From Rhea pennata (Eukaryota > Chordata > Aves > Rheiformes > Rheidae): 64,000 bases of DNA. Made by a program: the position numbers and the translations under genes. Under the pieces are notes generated by a model. The model was not told where the DNA came from and ran no database searches. It worked only from the letters and a program-made list of their open reading frames with translations. The stretch is taken from positions 28,391,083 through 28,455,082 of the forward strand of contig NC_084671.1 in the NCBI RefSeq assembly GCF_028389875.1, in the 5' to 3' direction. Below are positions 43,610-56,993 of the stretch, in pieces (position 1 is the first letter of the stretch; each line of letters starts with the position of its first letter).

Positions 43610-46600
43610 ATGGTGAGGAATGTGGACGACTTTGACTTCTGCCTCGCATCGCATGCCCAGAGCGTGCTGGAGGGGCTGCAGCGCCTGCGCGCCAACCCCA
43701 AGCTCTCGGACGTGACGCTGCTGGTAGGTGACCGGGAGTTCCCCTGCCACCGCGGCGTACTGGCCCTCTGCAGTCACTACTTCGATGCCATGTTCTCCGG
43801 CAACTTCATCGAGAGCATCACCGCCCGGGTGGAAATCAAGGAGGTGGACCCCAGTGCGATGGAGATGCTGCTTGACTTTGCCTACACAGGAAAGATCACC
43901 ATCAACCAGGCAAACGTGGAGGGGCTCATGCGCACTTCGAACCAGCTCCACTTCCCCACCATCCAGAAAGTCTGCAGCCGCTACCTCCGGCAGCAGATGG
44001 ACGCCACAAACTGCTTAGGTATCTGCGAGTTCGGAGAGAGCCACGGCTGCCCCGAGGTGTCCTCCAAGGCTTGGTCTTTCTTGCAGGAGAACTTCGAAGC
44101 TGTCTCTTGCCAGGAGGAGTTCCTCCAGCTCTCCAAGGAGAGGCTGGCCATCTACCTCTCCAACGACCAGCTGCAGGTGCAGGAGGAGCAGAGCCTCGTC
44201 GAGGCCGTGCTGCGCTGGGTGCGCTACGACGCGGGGCCCAGAGCCCAGTTCCTGCCTGAGCTGCTGGAGTTGGCCCACCTTGTCTCATTGCCAGACCAGT
44301 ACCTGCAAAACCTGCTCACCGCTGAGCCGCTCGTCCGTGACTCAGATGCCAGCAAGGCCGTCATCGCCAGATACCGCACCACGGTCAGTGGCAGCTGCTT
44401 CCCCTCACCGCCTGGCCAGGGAGTGTGGGCGGGGGGGGGGGATGCTTTTAGCTGAAACTCAGTAAGGAACAGGTAAAAAGGCATAAATGCTTGTCCAGGA
44501 GATCACAAGTGTCCAAAGAGCACAGGGGCATGTGGGAGGTGCCAGTACTGGAGGTATTATTGTCCTTAGCCCCATGGCTGGATGTGGGCCAAGAAGCGAT
44601 TAGTCAGGGAGTGACAAGCCAGGAGCAGGGTTTGGAGCCTCATGGCACTGTCCTGGTCTCTGCTGTCAGGGGGGAAGCAGCTCCAGCACCCAGAAGAGGC
44701 CCCTTGCTCTGCCACAGAAGCTGGAGGAAGTGCTGGTGGTGGTCGGTGGCCGGGTCCTGGAAGAGAACAGAGATGATGACGGTGGGCTGGATGTGCCAGC
44801 CAACCCCAGGAACTTCGCCTTCTACAACCCCAAGAGTAGTAAGTGCTTGTGGTGAGGGACAGGGCTTCTGAATCCCCCCACATTTTATAGGTTAATTAAC
44901 CAGGTAGTCTGCCCCAAATCTACCTTCCGGGCCAGACTCTGCTGCAGAGCAGACCAGTGTGGTTACCCAACTCCTTCCCACCCAGACCATGCCCCAGCAT
45001 GGCTGGCATCTGCCTGCCCAGCTCACCCTTCCCAACAGCAGCCCCCCTGCCGCTCTTCAGGAGGAGAACGTCTCACATTTCACCCAGACCCCATAGTGCC
45101 TCCAATTGCACAACAGCGATGAATAAATAAAGCAAACAAGATCAGGAGTCTGTGAGAGTTGAGCCCAGTTGCAGTTTCCAAATCTCCAAGCTCCTCATCA
45201 TGATGTGACACGGGGTGTCCCAAGGCCACGGCCTTATCCCTTGCCTTTGCTGTGTTTCAGGGAGATGGATGGCTCTGCCTGACTTCCCAGATTACAACAA
45301 ATGGGGCTTTTCCCTGGTGGCTCTGAACAACGACGTGTACGTCACGGGTAGGTGAGAGGGAGTCCCAGCTGAGGCAGGGGGACCCTGACTATCACCTCAG
45401 GGAGCAGGTGCTGAGACCCACACTGAGCCAGGAGGTAGAGGCTGGGACATGGGGCCAGGGTGCTGGTGTGGGGCCAGGGCTGCCCTGCAAAAGTGCACAT
45501 CCCTCCAGGCCAGCATGGGTGGAATGTGGGTCCCAGCAATTCCCCAAGTGGGGCAGAAACACCAATGCCTTGCCCCAAGTCTGTTGGGAGCAGACCTTTG
45601 CGAGCAAGAGCCCTCTCATTGTTTTTCGCTTGGGTGGATTTGACAAACCAGGAGGGATGCCCAGGAGACACGTGTGTTTAGAGGGGATCCTGGCAAGCCC
45701 AGTCTGACCCCATCCCTCCCCACGGCTGGGCATTTCCCTCTATAGGTGGCTCCCGGGGCTCCCGGAACGACACATGGTCGACAACCCAGGCCTGGTGCTT
45801 CTGCCTCAAGGCTGGTGCTTGGAAGCCCATCGCGTCGATGCTGAAAGCCCGGACAAACCACACCAGCGCTGTCCTCAACGGCGAGATCTATGTCATTGGT
45901 GGTAAGGCAGCTTGGGCTGCTGATGAGTCCAGACACCGCGATACAAGGAGCCCCTGGCTGCTGCCAGGGGCTCGGCGGGTGCAGGGGGCACCCTTCTGCA
46001 CCCGTTGCTCTGGGCCGAGGTGGACCGCAGCATCCTTGCCACCCCACAGGTACCACGGTGGACATCGTGGAAGTAGAGTGCTATGACCCCTACAACAAGA
46101 GCTGGTGCGCCATTAGCCCGGCCCTCAAGTACGTGAGCAACTTCACAGCCGCCGGCTGCCTGGGGAAGCTCTACCTCATCGGCTCCTGCGCCGTCAAGTA
46201 CAACGCCCTGACCCTGCAGTGCTACAACCCCGTCAGAGGTACGCACAGGGCCCCACACTGGCATCTCTCATAAAGTGCACAGGGGGCAGCCAGAGCGCAG
46301 CCGTGCCAGGAGCCGAGAGTAGCCCAGTGCAGGCAGTGCCTCAGCAATGGGACAAGGTCCCACAGGTTATGGACAGGATGGGCATAGCTAGGTGCTGCTA
46401 ATGAGTCCAGCACCAGCCATGGACATGGCAAGTGGATGGATCAGGTCCAGGATCCATCCCAGGAGTCTAGACAGGAGCAGCAGGAGATGGAGCCAGAGAC
46501 AGAGCTGGAGACAAAGCTATGGTGCTGGTCCAAGATACATCTAGAAGGTTTCAGCATTTGGCCTCCACACTACGCCCAGCCTCTTTCCTTGGGGTGACTT

Positions 46601-48301
46601 CTAGGCAGCTCCTCAAATGGGGAGGGAAAAGCTAAAAAAAAAAATCCCTTCGATGAACTACACCTCCTCAGTCAGCTCCTGCTTAGCCCCATCGTGGTTA
46701 CTACCATCCCATATAGCTCGTATGAACAACTCCCCGCCTATTTTACACAAGAAAATTGGCTTAGATGGTAATAAAGGCGCCCTTGTTCCTGGCCAATCTG
46801 TCACCTCTCTTTTAAGCACTCTCTTCAAATAACTGTGGGGTCAGTGCTGAATTTTTTGGTCACTGAGCCATAGCTGCATTAATAGCCAGGCGTCTGAAGT
46901 ACTTTAACGTGATGCTGACGGCTGTTCCTTGCAGATTTATGGAGTGTAATTACATCCCCTTTCATCCCAAAGTACCTCTCGGCCCCACGCTGTGCCTCCC
47001 TGCATGGGCTCATCTACCTCATTGGTGACAACACGAAGAAGGTTTACGTATACGACCCGGAGGCAAACATCTGGCAGAAGGTAGGGCTGCGTGGAACCTG
47101 ACAAGCCCCACTGTCCTGGGAGCCCAAGGATGCGGGCACCAGATTGATCTGCACTTGGTCAGGTCTAAACGCAGAGGGTGGCTTTTAGTCATCTGTTACG
47201 ATCTAGGTGTCAGACCTCTAAAGACTTTTACTCTGTCTGAGGAAAGTAAGGGCAGAGAGAAAGAGGAGACAAGAGGGCTTCTGGGGCCAACCTTGAGAAG
47301 ACAGGCAGAAAAACTGCAAAGTCTGGGTACAGGCTGTGCCATCCCTTGGCGGGAGAGCCCATATTGGATATGGCTGGTTCATGGCCAGGCCAACCCTTTC
47401 CCCCACAGCGCTGAGGCTTTCAGATGTCCATCAACCTCCAAGCTTTTGGAAAGCTCTGGGAAAGCGGCTGGGTGACCAGTCACCCGGGGAGCTGCCAAGA
47501 GGCAGGGGCTCAGTCACATCAGCTGAGCCCCTGCAAACTCATTTCCTCCAACCGCTTGAGGCAGCGGTGGCAGATCCTTCGGGCTCTGTCATCATTGCCT
47601 GCTGAAGCATGGGGACGCCGAGGCGCAGCTGGGTGAGCTCCGCCAGGCACCGGGATCCTGCCCGGCTTGAGTTACAGGACCGGTGGCGGCTCCTCCTGCA
47701 GCTGTTGCTCCCCCCCCCCCCCCCACCTCGGCTCCCCGGCCGGACTCCAGAGCCTCCTTCTCCCTCCCGGCGAGCCACTCAGCCCACCGCTCCGTTAAGC
47801 CCTATGAAGCTGAATTTGCCCCTGTTTTGCCTTGTCTGCCCCCAGCACCAGCCCAGTGCTTGCTACCCCTGCACCGAGATGTGTGGCCTTGGCTCTGGTG
47901 AAAAATTGCACCAGGTTATAATTGTAATGTTTACGCTCGCCATGGAGGGCCCTTTCCCGTGCAACGCCCTCCTGCCGGGCTGTGCGGGGCTCCCACCCCT
48001 GGGTGCAATGCGCTGGGCGAGCTCCACAGCTGGTGCCTGCCTGCCGCAGGTACAGCTGCTCCACACGCTCCACGAGAACGGCGGGATGGTGCCTCTAGGC
48101 GACCGGCTCTTCGTCACGGGCGGCCACTGGAAAGGCATGGACGGTGACTACCGGGTGGAGATGGAGGTGTACGACTGCACCAAGGACCGCTGGACGAGGG
48201 AGGGCCCCCTGCCCTGCCCCTGGCTCTTCCACAGCTCTTCCTCCATCTTCATGGACACCTCAAAGTGGACAGAGGCATTTGAGGGTGACCACAGGTGGTA
48301 G
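43610..48301 (+). CDS. KLHL30: Kelch-like protein 30
   Basis: Seven coding exons join in phase: 43610-44383, 44718-44838, 45261-45347, 45746-45901, 46050-46238, 46935-47080, 48050-48301. They give 574 residues, against about 578 in human. The start has a good context (gagcaccATGg). The BTB domain (about 33-130; [17 protein letters not shown]) should dimerise and bind CUL3. The BACK domain follows (about 135-235; LGICEFGE...[12 protein letters not shown]). Kelch repeats from about 275 include [47 protein letters not shown] and [19 protein letters not shown], which would form the substrate propeller. I infer a CUL3-RING substrate adaptor; the target is unknown. The stop follows the WTEAF stretch after only a few residues, so the tail is slightly shorter than in mammals. 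A possible ATTAAA signal is at 48547-48552. Confidence 0.93.
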
Positions 48302-48552
48302 CAGAGCCTGGTGCCTGCAGCTTGAATGAGCTCATCCACCATTTGGGAGGGGAAGGGCTGGTCCGAGGGGATTTTGTGGGTTAGTTTTGCTATACACAGG
48401 CACAGCATTTCTGCACTGCTCAGGCCAAACCCTCTTCCCAACATCTGCAGCTGCCCACAAGCGGTTCAGCCTTCTTCACCGCGGATGCAAAAGCCAGGCT
48501 TGCTCTTGGGCTCATCCACCAGGAGAAGTGAAGCCTTGAATACCCAATTAAA

Positions 48553-49544
48553 TGCAGTCAACGATGGCTCTAGGCTCTGCTCCGTGCTGGAGCAGGGCAG
48601 CCGGAGAGCCCATCTGCCCAGAGGGCAGCGCGGTGGCCCTGCTGCGCCACTGCCTGATGAAGCTGAGCTCTCCCAGCACTCTCACCTCTCTCCCACCTCT
48701 TCTAGATGTGAAATAGTCTGCTGAGGGGAGCCAGGCTTTTCCTCACAAACACTCTTCTGTTTGGTTACTGCTCTTTTTTTAAAGACCCCCCCCCCCAGAA
48801 CTCCAAAACTTTTAGGGTATTTACAAGGGCAAACAGCCCTCAAAGTTTGGCCATAACCCCAGAGCCCAGAAGATGACATTTCTTTTCTGGTGGCTGCGCT
48901 GCTGTTTGTAGCAACCCCATCCCCAATTGCTTTTGATATCCCAAATCTGGAAAAGGGAGGATGACTGGGGCAAAGTTTCGACACCCAGCGATGAGTTTGC
49001 TGGCCAGTCGAGCCCTGGTTTGCAGGGACTGACTCATCAGACCCAGTTTGGCTCCCTGAGGCAGGAGATGAACAGCTCTCAGCTGCTCTGCTGCAGCCCG
49101 AGCGTGTCGGGTATCCAGCTGGATCCCCCGCGCTGCTGGGGGAAGCCCAGGGACGGGGTGAGCAGGAGGTGACGCTTCCCCAGCAGCGCGTCCGGCTGCC
49201 TGAGGTTGACCCCCGGGATCTGGTGGCTCCGTGAGGACCACTTTTTTGCATTAAGCCGTTCTGTATGATTGCGTTTTGTACGGTTTTGGAAATCATTAAA
49301 CACCCACAAGAAGGCATTCGCAGCTGGCCCGCGCGCCGCGGGGGATCCCCGGGTTCACTGCGAGCGCCCCAGCAGAAGAGCTGATGAACCCACCGACGTG
49401 GCTGCTCCCCCCTGGGGATGTCACGCACTAAACTCTCCTTCCTGGGTTGTATCTTTCCTAAGCTGAAGGATCCTGCCCAGGCCCGGCACAGAACATGGAC
49501 AGCGGCTGCCGGGCTGGCACCAGCGGCCGGGGACGGGGAGAGCC
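48553..49544. other. KLHL30-ERFE intergenic stretch
   Basis: About 1 kb with no exon I can support. It includes a T-rich/C-rich tract (48,774-48,796) and otherwise unique sequence that becomes GC-rich after about 49,320. It must contain the distal ERFE promoter. Confidence 0.5.
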
Positions 49545-49855
49545 CGCCCGCGGGGCTGGAGCGGGGCCGGGGCCGGGCCGGAGTGGGGCCGGGGCCGGGG
49601 CCGGGGCTGTCCACGGGGGCCAGGCCGGGCCGGGGACGGGCGGTGCGGCCCGCGGGGGCCGGGCCGGGGCCGGGGCGGTGCCGCCCGGGGGGGCTGGGCC
49701 GGGCTGGGCCAGGGCCGGGGCCGGGCTGAGGCCGGGGCGGTGCCGCCCGCAGGGGCCGGGCCGGGGCCGGGCAGTGCCAGCCGCGGGGGCCGGGCCGGGC
49801 CGGGCCGGGGCCGGGGCGATGCCGGCCAGCGGGGCCGGAGCGGGGCCGGGGCGGG
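49545..49855. repeat. G-rich degenerate tandem repeat at the ERFE promoter
   Basis: About 300 bp of repeated ggggccggggccggg-type words on the plus strand directly before the ERFE start codon. Many runs of four or more G with short loops could form G-quadruplexes. The transcription start probably lies within or next to it. Confidence 0.7.
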
Positions 49856-52800
49856 ATGCGACGCCGCCGCCGCCTGGCCGGGCTCTGCCTGGCGCTGCTC
49901 TGCGCCGCCGCCGCCGCCTGCATCGGGGCGGCTTCGGCCCCCCGGTCGCTGCCGGCCGCGCCCGGGCCGGCGGGGGCCAAGCGGGCCGGCGCCGTCGACC
50001 CCCGCGACGCCTGGACGCTGCTGGTGAAGCGCTCCGACAGCGGCAAGGCGCGGGACGGGGCCAAGAAGGGCCAGGTGAGAGCCGGAGCGGGGCACCCGGC
50101 GGCCCTGCTTGGCAGCGTGCGGCTGCTTTGCTCCGGTGGTGGGGCAGCATCACCCCAAACTCCTCTCGCTGGGTTCCAGGTCGGCATGCCGGGCGCTCCC
50201 GGCCCCCCCGGGGCACAAATGACAGCGGAAGAGCTGCTGCGGGAACTCCAGCGCCTGCTCAAAGGTGCGCTGATGCCCACCTGGGCTGGGGAGGCCGTGC
50301 GGGAGCCCGAGGCGGGAGGCAACCTGGCCCACGAGTGCAGGAGGGAAAAGCCGTGGCAAGCCTGGAGCGGGGGATATTGCGGGTTAGGTGACCACGAGGA
50401 GATGGCGGGGAGCAGGCCAGCAAGGAGTAGACACCATAGCAATGGGGGGGCATGGCAGAGAGAGGAGTTATCTTTTACTGGGATACCTGGCCAGGAAATT
50501 GGGGAACCTTTCAGCACAGATGAGAGACCTAGAGAAGGAATTGCCTGTTTGAAGAGAAATAAACACAACTGCCTAAAGGTGCATCAGGACAGATGCAGGC
50601 AGGCACGCATTCGGGGCAGGTCATCACAGAGGGGTTGTTTGTATACGGACGTGGCAGGTGATATCCAAAAAATCTGGAAATCGAGCCCCAGCATTCATGC
50701 TGGGCAGTGCTGTGAGAGCTGTCACCCCCTGCTCTTCAAAACAGCTAGGAAAAGCCCCTCTGCTGCACCAGGCACGGGCCTGGCAGAGCACCCAGCTGAG
50801 CTTGGTTTGGCTGTGGGGGACACTGCCATCGTTCCAGAGTCAGCAGTGGCAGTGAGGCGGCTCCAGGCAAACCCTAGCTGGACTAAGGATTCCTAAATCC
50901 AAGTCTCCGGTTGGGTTTTGGCTCAGGCAGAGCAAAGGAGAGGCAGAAGATGAGCACGAAGGCTTGTGAAGGGTGCGAGGAAGACAAGGCAAGCGGTGAA
51001 GCCAACGTCCTGGCCTTCGTCCCCAGCCCGCTGACGAGGAATGGGCCTCGTCATCGCGTGGAAGCAGCCTTCCACTGCAGGACGCGTAGGAACATTTCTG
51101 TGGAGCAGAGATCGCTGCAGGAGCTGCAGATCTACTACATAGTAAGTGATAGAGGAAACGTTGGAGGCTGAGCTCAGCCCTCACACTGATGATTTTCTTG
51201 TCCTGCCGCTACCTGATCTTAAGAGGGAGGAAAAGGAGTCTGTGAACAAGTAAGCACGTTCTTGCCCCGAGCCCTCAAGGTGTAAGGCCTCAGCTTTTCA
51301 GTCTAGCTCGAGGTCACAGCAAGTTTTATGCAGCTGTGGCTGACGGGCTCACTTGTAGGTGGGCTCCAGCTCTGCCCTGAGCTCTTCAAGGGTACCGTGA
51401 TACGCCTGCAGACAGGGCATCTTCCTAGCCAAGGTGGCAATCAGCCACCGTGGCCCAAGGGAAGGTCCCAATAAAAGGGAAAACAGGTGCCAAGTAGAGC
51501 TACGAGGGCAGCTCAGTATGAGAACAGGAGCCCAGAGCCAGGGTTAAATGACAAGATCCAGGTCAGGAGGCCATTTGAGCAGCCCCCCTTCCCTGAAGGT
51601 TTCCGTCTCGCAGAAGTGGGCAACCAGCCCAAGGAAACTCGTGCTGGTTTAGCCTCAGCCGTGCCAGGGGATCCTTTGGCACCCCGCCGCAGACGGGTGC
51701 TAAGGTGATGCCGGCAGCCTCTCCCGTTGCAGCTAACGGCGCCCGCAGCTTCAGCCGCTTCTCGCGGCGTCCGGACGAACGTTCCCTAACGCCTCAGCCT
51801 TTCTCTGTCCCCAGCCCGAGAGGGAAGGGATGTTCCACCGCGGCCTGGGGCTGAACCTGACCAGCGGCCAGTACACAGCGCCTGTCACAGGCTACTACAC
51901 CTTCACGGCCACCCTGCACATCGGTGAGCTCCCGACCCTGCCCTGCCCGGCCTCCGCCTCGCTGCCCTGCGGGACGGGACGAAGCCGTGGCTGGGGAGGT
52001 TTGAAGCCCGCTCAGGCGCCTCTCTGTTGCAGTGCACAAGGACCACCAGAGGAAGGGGCAGCAGTGCGCTCGAAATCGCCTGCGGGTGCTGATCTGCGTG
52101 CAGTCTCTGTGCCAGCACGACAGGTAAGGGGGCCGCAGCCCCTCCGGCGGGCGCACAGGGCCGATCGGGGGCAGCGAGCCCACGGTCTCTCCAGCCCCCC
52201 ACGCAGCTCAGGAGAGGGTCTGCGAGGCAACCCCGAGCAGCCGCGCTCGTGCCGTACCTGGCTCGGGCAGAGCGCTCTCCGCCTGTTTTCAAACGCGTAC
52301 CTCGCTAACATCGAGCGTGTCTACCAGCACAGCCTCCTGCAAGGTTGCCAGAAAGGCAACAACTGTTCCTAGTACCTGGGAGAGCGCTCACGCCGCAGCC
52401 AGGGAGGGGAACGAGGCCGGCGTCCCCAGGCGCAGGGAGGGACCTACTCTTCACAGAAGTGCTCTCGCTTTTCCGCAGCTCTCTGGAGACCGTGTCCCGG
52501 CTGGAGAGCGGCGGTGACATCTTCACCGTCTCTGTCAACGGAGTTCTGTACCTGCAGGTAAGTGGCGCTGGGTGACTGGGCCAGCGCCTCCTGGGACCCT
52601 GTGGGGCAGCAGCAAAGAGCTGCTGTTGCCTGGGTCCTGCAGCACGGCAGCAGAGGGGTGGGAAACGGGCAGCAAGGTGCCTTCTGCGTCTCCCCGCTCT
52701 AGGGCCGTGCGGCTCTACAGCGCCGGGACTCAGGTCTGAGCTCCAAGGAGGCTCTCAGCTTGAGCTGCCCCAAGAGCTTTACAAGGGTCACACAGAGGCA

Positions 52801-53110
52801 GCACAGGGGTCTGCAAGGACATCCACGATCCCTAACACCATGCCACGTACCGTGGCTGGGATGCCCGACTGGCCTCTGTTTCCTTTTCCCCAGAGCAAAG
52901 TGCACGAGCTGCTTTCGGGAGGGAGACCTCCCCTTTGCCCAGCCAGCCCACACCCAGTGCCAGGAGGAAGGACCTGTCCCTGTCTCACTAGACTTTCTCC
53001 TTCCCTTTCAGGCTGGCCAGTATGCCTCAGTTTTCGTCGACAACGCCGCACGCTCTCCCCTCACTGTTCAAAGTGGCTCAGATTTCAGCGCTGTTCTCCT
53101 GGGGGTGTGA
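49856..53110 (+). CDS. ERFE: Erythroferrone (C1q/TNF-related hormone)
   Basis: Seven exons join in phase: 49856-50074, 50180-50264, 50927-51141, 51815-51923, 52033-52123, 52479-52557, 53012-53110, giving 298 residues (human about 354). The N-terminus is a signal peptide (five Arg, then [10 protein letters not shown]). Residues 47-53 (VDPRDAW) and the SDSGK/AKKG stretch match the conserved N-terminal region that in mammals sequesters BMP2/6. A very short collagen-like piece ([10 protein letters not shown]) follows. The C1q-like domain (about 155-298) has [42 protein letters not shown] and the end [12 protein letters not shown]. Sequons NIS and NLT are visible. The mammalian hormone is secreted by erythroblasts and lowers liver hepcidin. 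The part between collagen and C1q is shorter than in human. An out-of-frame ATG at 49819 overlaps the start. AATAAA repeats begin at 53315. Confidence 0.93.
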
Positions 53111-53314
53111 AAAAGCTCGGGACACCGCACACAGATCCAGGCCTCTCAGCCAGGACTGACCAGACCCTTCCGCCTGCCAGCGACAACTCCATCTCCCCTG
53201 CTCACTGCCAGGACCGGGAAAGACCTTCTGCTACAGCAGGAGCAGCAGGCTGGCCAGATCCTACCACAGGACCCAGCTGTCTGAGAAGCCGGAAGAAAGT
53301 CGGTGAGGAAAGGA

Positions 53315-53332
53315 AATAAATAAATAAATAAC
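53315..53332 (+). terminator. Polyadenylation signals of ERFE in an AAAT microsatellite
   Basis: Four overlapping AATAAA hexamers (aataaataaataaataa), about 205 bp after the stop. A tetranucleotide repeat thus doubles as the polyadenylation signal. Confidence 0.6.
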
Positions 53333-56300
53333 CCCCCAAATTCACGACAAACTGAAGGAGTTTACTTTAATCGAAAGGCTAGGGCTGGAAGTTTATCTTG
53401 AAAAGCAATGTTGATGACTTCTGCAGCGGGCTAGTTTCCCTGCAGGAATCTGCTCCCCCCACTCCAGGCAACTACGTTAATGATGGAGGAGAGGAAAGCC
53501 CCACGCACCCATTTTAGCTCTTAGCAGATTTCCCTGCCCAGTTTCTTGGCAGCTGAAAATGGGATTATTCGTATCACTAACTTTCCTGTAATTTATTATC
53601 AGTTCCATTTCCTGGCAGAAGCCAGCATACTCTGAAGTTAATCTTCAAAGCAGAGCAGGGTCCTGATAATTCAGGACGTTCAATTAAAGCAAGTTACTGT
53701 CCCATAACTTCCCACTTCTGAGATCTTGTGTCCTGGGCCAGGTGTTCCCTGCCTATGGCACAAGGCCCAGGCTGTGGCCAGTGCAGATACGCTCTTTGCT
53801 TTGGTCCTGATAGCAGCCTAAACCAAGGGATGGGAGCAGGGCTACGTGCCTGAGGGAGGCCTGCAGGATAGGTACCCGAGCGGGCTGGGTGTGGGGCAAC
53901 GAAGCGGCACGTTTTATTTCTTAGCAGCACGTAGCGCCCTGGGGAAGCTGTGCCAGCGGCGCAGCGAGATAGCCTGCAACTACACCCAGCCCCACCTTCC
54001 CCAGAGGACCCAAGCACGTAGGCAAGGGGCAGGGCACCCTCCTCTCCCGCTACCTCAGTGGTGAGGGCTCTCCTTACCCTGCCCGGCCTCCTCCGCAGGC
54101 ACAGGCTGTGTCTCCCCTACGAGAGGTAGCCAAAGTAGCTGCTGCTGCAGTTCTTGGTGGGAGGCAGAGAGGGTTAGATGCTGGAGAAAGCTCCGGTTCT
54201 GCAGTCTTAACACTGAGTTCTTCCTGGTGGCAAAGGAGAATTTGTTCCTAAAAGGTTGTATCTCACAGAGAGGGGAAAATAAATTAAGTTTTTACAGCAA
54301 CTAAACTAGTGAGCAGCAGCATCCTGGCAGAGACAAAGCCTTTGCAGCTCTCGCCCAGATGAGGGGCTCAACCCAGAAAGCATTTTCCAGTTACCACACA
54401 CAACCATCAGCCAAGTTAGTCTTGCTCAGATTAGCCAACCTCTTTTCCTACCAAACACACCCAAGACTACACAAGGATTCACTTCTGGAGCACAGGGCTT
54501 GCCAAGCTGATAAGCTGTCCCCTGCCATATAAAGGGCCCAATGCACTTCTAAGAATACAAAACCGGAAGAGCGAACTCTCAGAGCTGCTGGGGCTAGAAG
54601 CGGTCAGCCTGAAGGAGAGGAAGCGCAGGCAGAACGCTTCCACGGGGGCCATCCCATGGTGGCAGTACTCTGAGCTCCCCATAGTAACAAGATGCTACTG
54701 AATAACATGTATCTGAGTTTATTTTTCAGGGAACTTTTTGCTAGCCCCACCCCTACCAAGAAATGCGAGCAGATAGTTTTCTTGACTTCCATTAAGGCTA
54801 CAGCAGAACCTGCCTCTCAAACTGCCTCACTACTTTTCTCCCAAGCTTGGCAAAATCCGCTCCAGTGCTTCATTCTGCCCCCTACCCTGACAAATATTTC
54901 CATAAAATGCATTATACCATATATTTATTAGTTGTATGTAACACTATGTACTGTGTTCCTAGTTGGAGTTGTGCTTTCAATACTCCTAAAAGGAAAGAAA
55001 GTATTTGCAAAAGAGGGAGGGACAGGTAAGAGAAGGACAAATTTACACTTCTTTCACCGGCTCTTGCACCGAAAGGAAGAGATGCCTCCTCCCGGAAGGA
55101 GCATCAAAGGGACTGAAGCACAGCTCAGCTGTAGCAGCCCGCCACAAAATTCCCCCCAGTGCAAGAGTTGGGAAAAGCAGGGAGATGAGCGGGCAGGGCA
55201 CGTTGTCCTTCTGAGATACACTATCAGGGTTTCTTCTGCCATGGACCACACAAACTAAGTGCTACCTGTCTCAGTTGTGGCCGTCTCCAAATTTGGCTTT
55301 CAAGAACTGAAATGCCAGAGCATGTTACTAACATGGCACAGTTCCCTCTCAGCTCTTCCTGCAGAGCAACGCTGCATCAGGGTGTGCAGAAAAACAGCCC
55401 GTAGCAGAACGGGCTGCCAGAGGTGAATGCTGCCTGCCGTACGTGCCGGAGACCCGCTTGCTTCCTCAGTGCTCTGCAGAGGTGTGTAGCAGTTAAGCCT
55501 GAGTTAGGCCTGCTCAGCTAACTGTTGGCACATGCCTGTGAGCTTTCATAGACTTTTTGGCTATAGTAGATGAAATATAATCAACCACCTGTCCCAAACA
55601 CAGAATGGTTTTGGTGTGCTCAAGGAAAGAGACAGCCCAACAGTCTGTTAATCATCAAAAAGCACAAAAGTGTCTTCTGGAGGTGTTTGAAAAAGCAGAT
55701 GGTGAGTAACAGCAATGGTAACAGCAGATTAGGGAACAGCAGCACAGTTTGAACAGACTAATCAAGGAGGTATTCTCTACCTAAGCCTGTAACTAAGGAC
55801 ACTCAAAAGCACTGCTGTTACCAAGTTTCTGAAACTCAGAGGAGAGAAGAGGCCCCAAGACCCTGCACCAGGATCCAGGACCATCTCTCCAACCTCCAAG
55901 GATTGAGGGATCAGAAAAGAGCCCAGGGGAACCTCATAATCACACGCCAGGATTCTGCACACAGGGCAAGAGCCACCATGCCAACCTGACCAACCTTTCT
56001 CCGAGACTGCGTTCGTTCTGCAGGAGAGAGAGGAGATGGTGCAGCGTGGGAGGTTTCTTGCACAATCTCACGCACAGGTCAGGGAAGACATCTAACTTGT
56101 AAAATGGCATATATCTGATTAGAGTGCTTTGGTACCCAGATCCACTTAGCCTCCATACTGTCGTTTGAATCTTAAACCACCAAAAAGTGTTAAGAAATGT
56201 GAGATACAGTTGCTTCTCTTTCTGAATGGTTCTCTGGAAAACAGCATCACTCGCTCTCTGCACCAACAGCTGGTAGAGGAATGGGTAAGGGAAAAGAAAA

Positions 56301-56987
56301 ATATTTAACAGCAACTAGTACCCAAAATAAAATGCCTGTTCCTTGAACAGCACAAAGAACAGAACTAGAGACAAGCACTGAGCTTATCTTAACCTCGTGG
56401 CAGGTCTGTTTGGTAAATCCTTTCAAAAATGCGTTTCCAGTTGTAAATGTACGAAGTGTCAGGAACAAACTCCAGGTGCTTTCACTGTGTCAATAACTGG
56501 GATAAAAACATTGTTTTCCACCAGCAGACAGAAGGCACATTGCTGCTCTGCAAGCTGTGTTTTTATCACTTGGCTACATGCAACCTCAAAAACCAGTTCC
56601 AGTACTAAACAATTTATTTCCCAGCACTAAGAACATAGCCAACACTGGGTTCCAGACAGAGGGCCTAAGGTACTGCACAATCCACACAGTACAGCCAGAC
56701 CTGGAGCTCCCACCAGGTCCTGAATACTCAAAACGCTCCCAGGGCCTCATACAAAGCACAAGGAAATGAACAACGAAACTGCCACCCTTTTGAACGGGTG
56801 GTAGTTCAAATGCAAAGATGCCTGCTCTTGCCAGCACCTTTACCAAAAGGATTTATTTGGTTTATCATAACATTCACAGCGGGGATGGACAGGACAAGAG
56901 ACTTCCCCACAGGCTGACCCACTGTGGCAGCCTTTGCCATTTATAAAACACTGCTGGCCAAATGAACTAAAACTATTAGAAAAGACC
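53333..56987. other. Intergenic stretch between the convergent ERFE and ILKAP genes
   Basis: About 3.6 kb of A/T-richer unique sequence. I see no exon, no repeat family I can name and no long frame. It must hold the region where transcription from both sides ends. A second TTTATT (minus-strand AATAAA) at 56852-56857 could be a distal signal for ILKAP. Confidence 0.5.
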
Positions 56988-56993
56988 TTTATT
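56988..56993 (-). terminator. Polyadenylation signal of ILKAP
   Basis: Minus-strand AATAAA about 120 bp after the stop codon, giving a short 3' UTR. Confidence 0.6.

Noticed and set aside
48682-50568. Minus-strand frame of 628 codons opposite the ERFE promoter and exon 1
   Set aside because: It is Pro/Arg/Ala-rich translation of the G-rich repeat on the other strand, with no domain and no sign of a gene.
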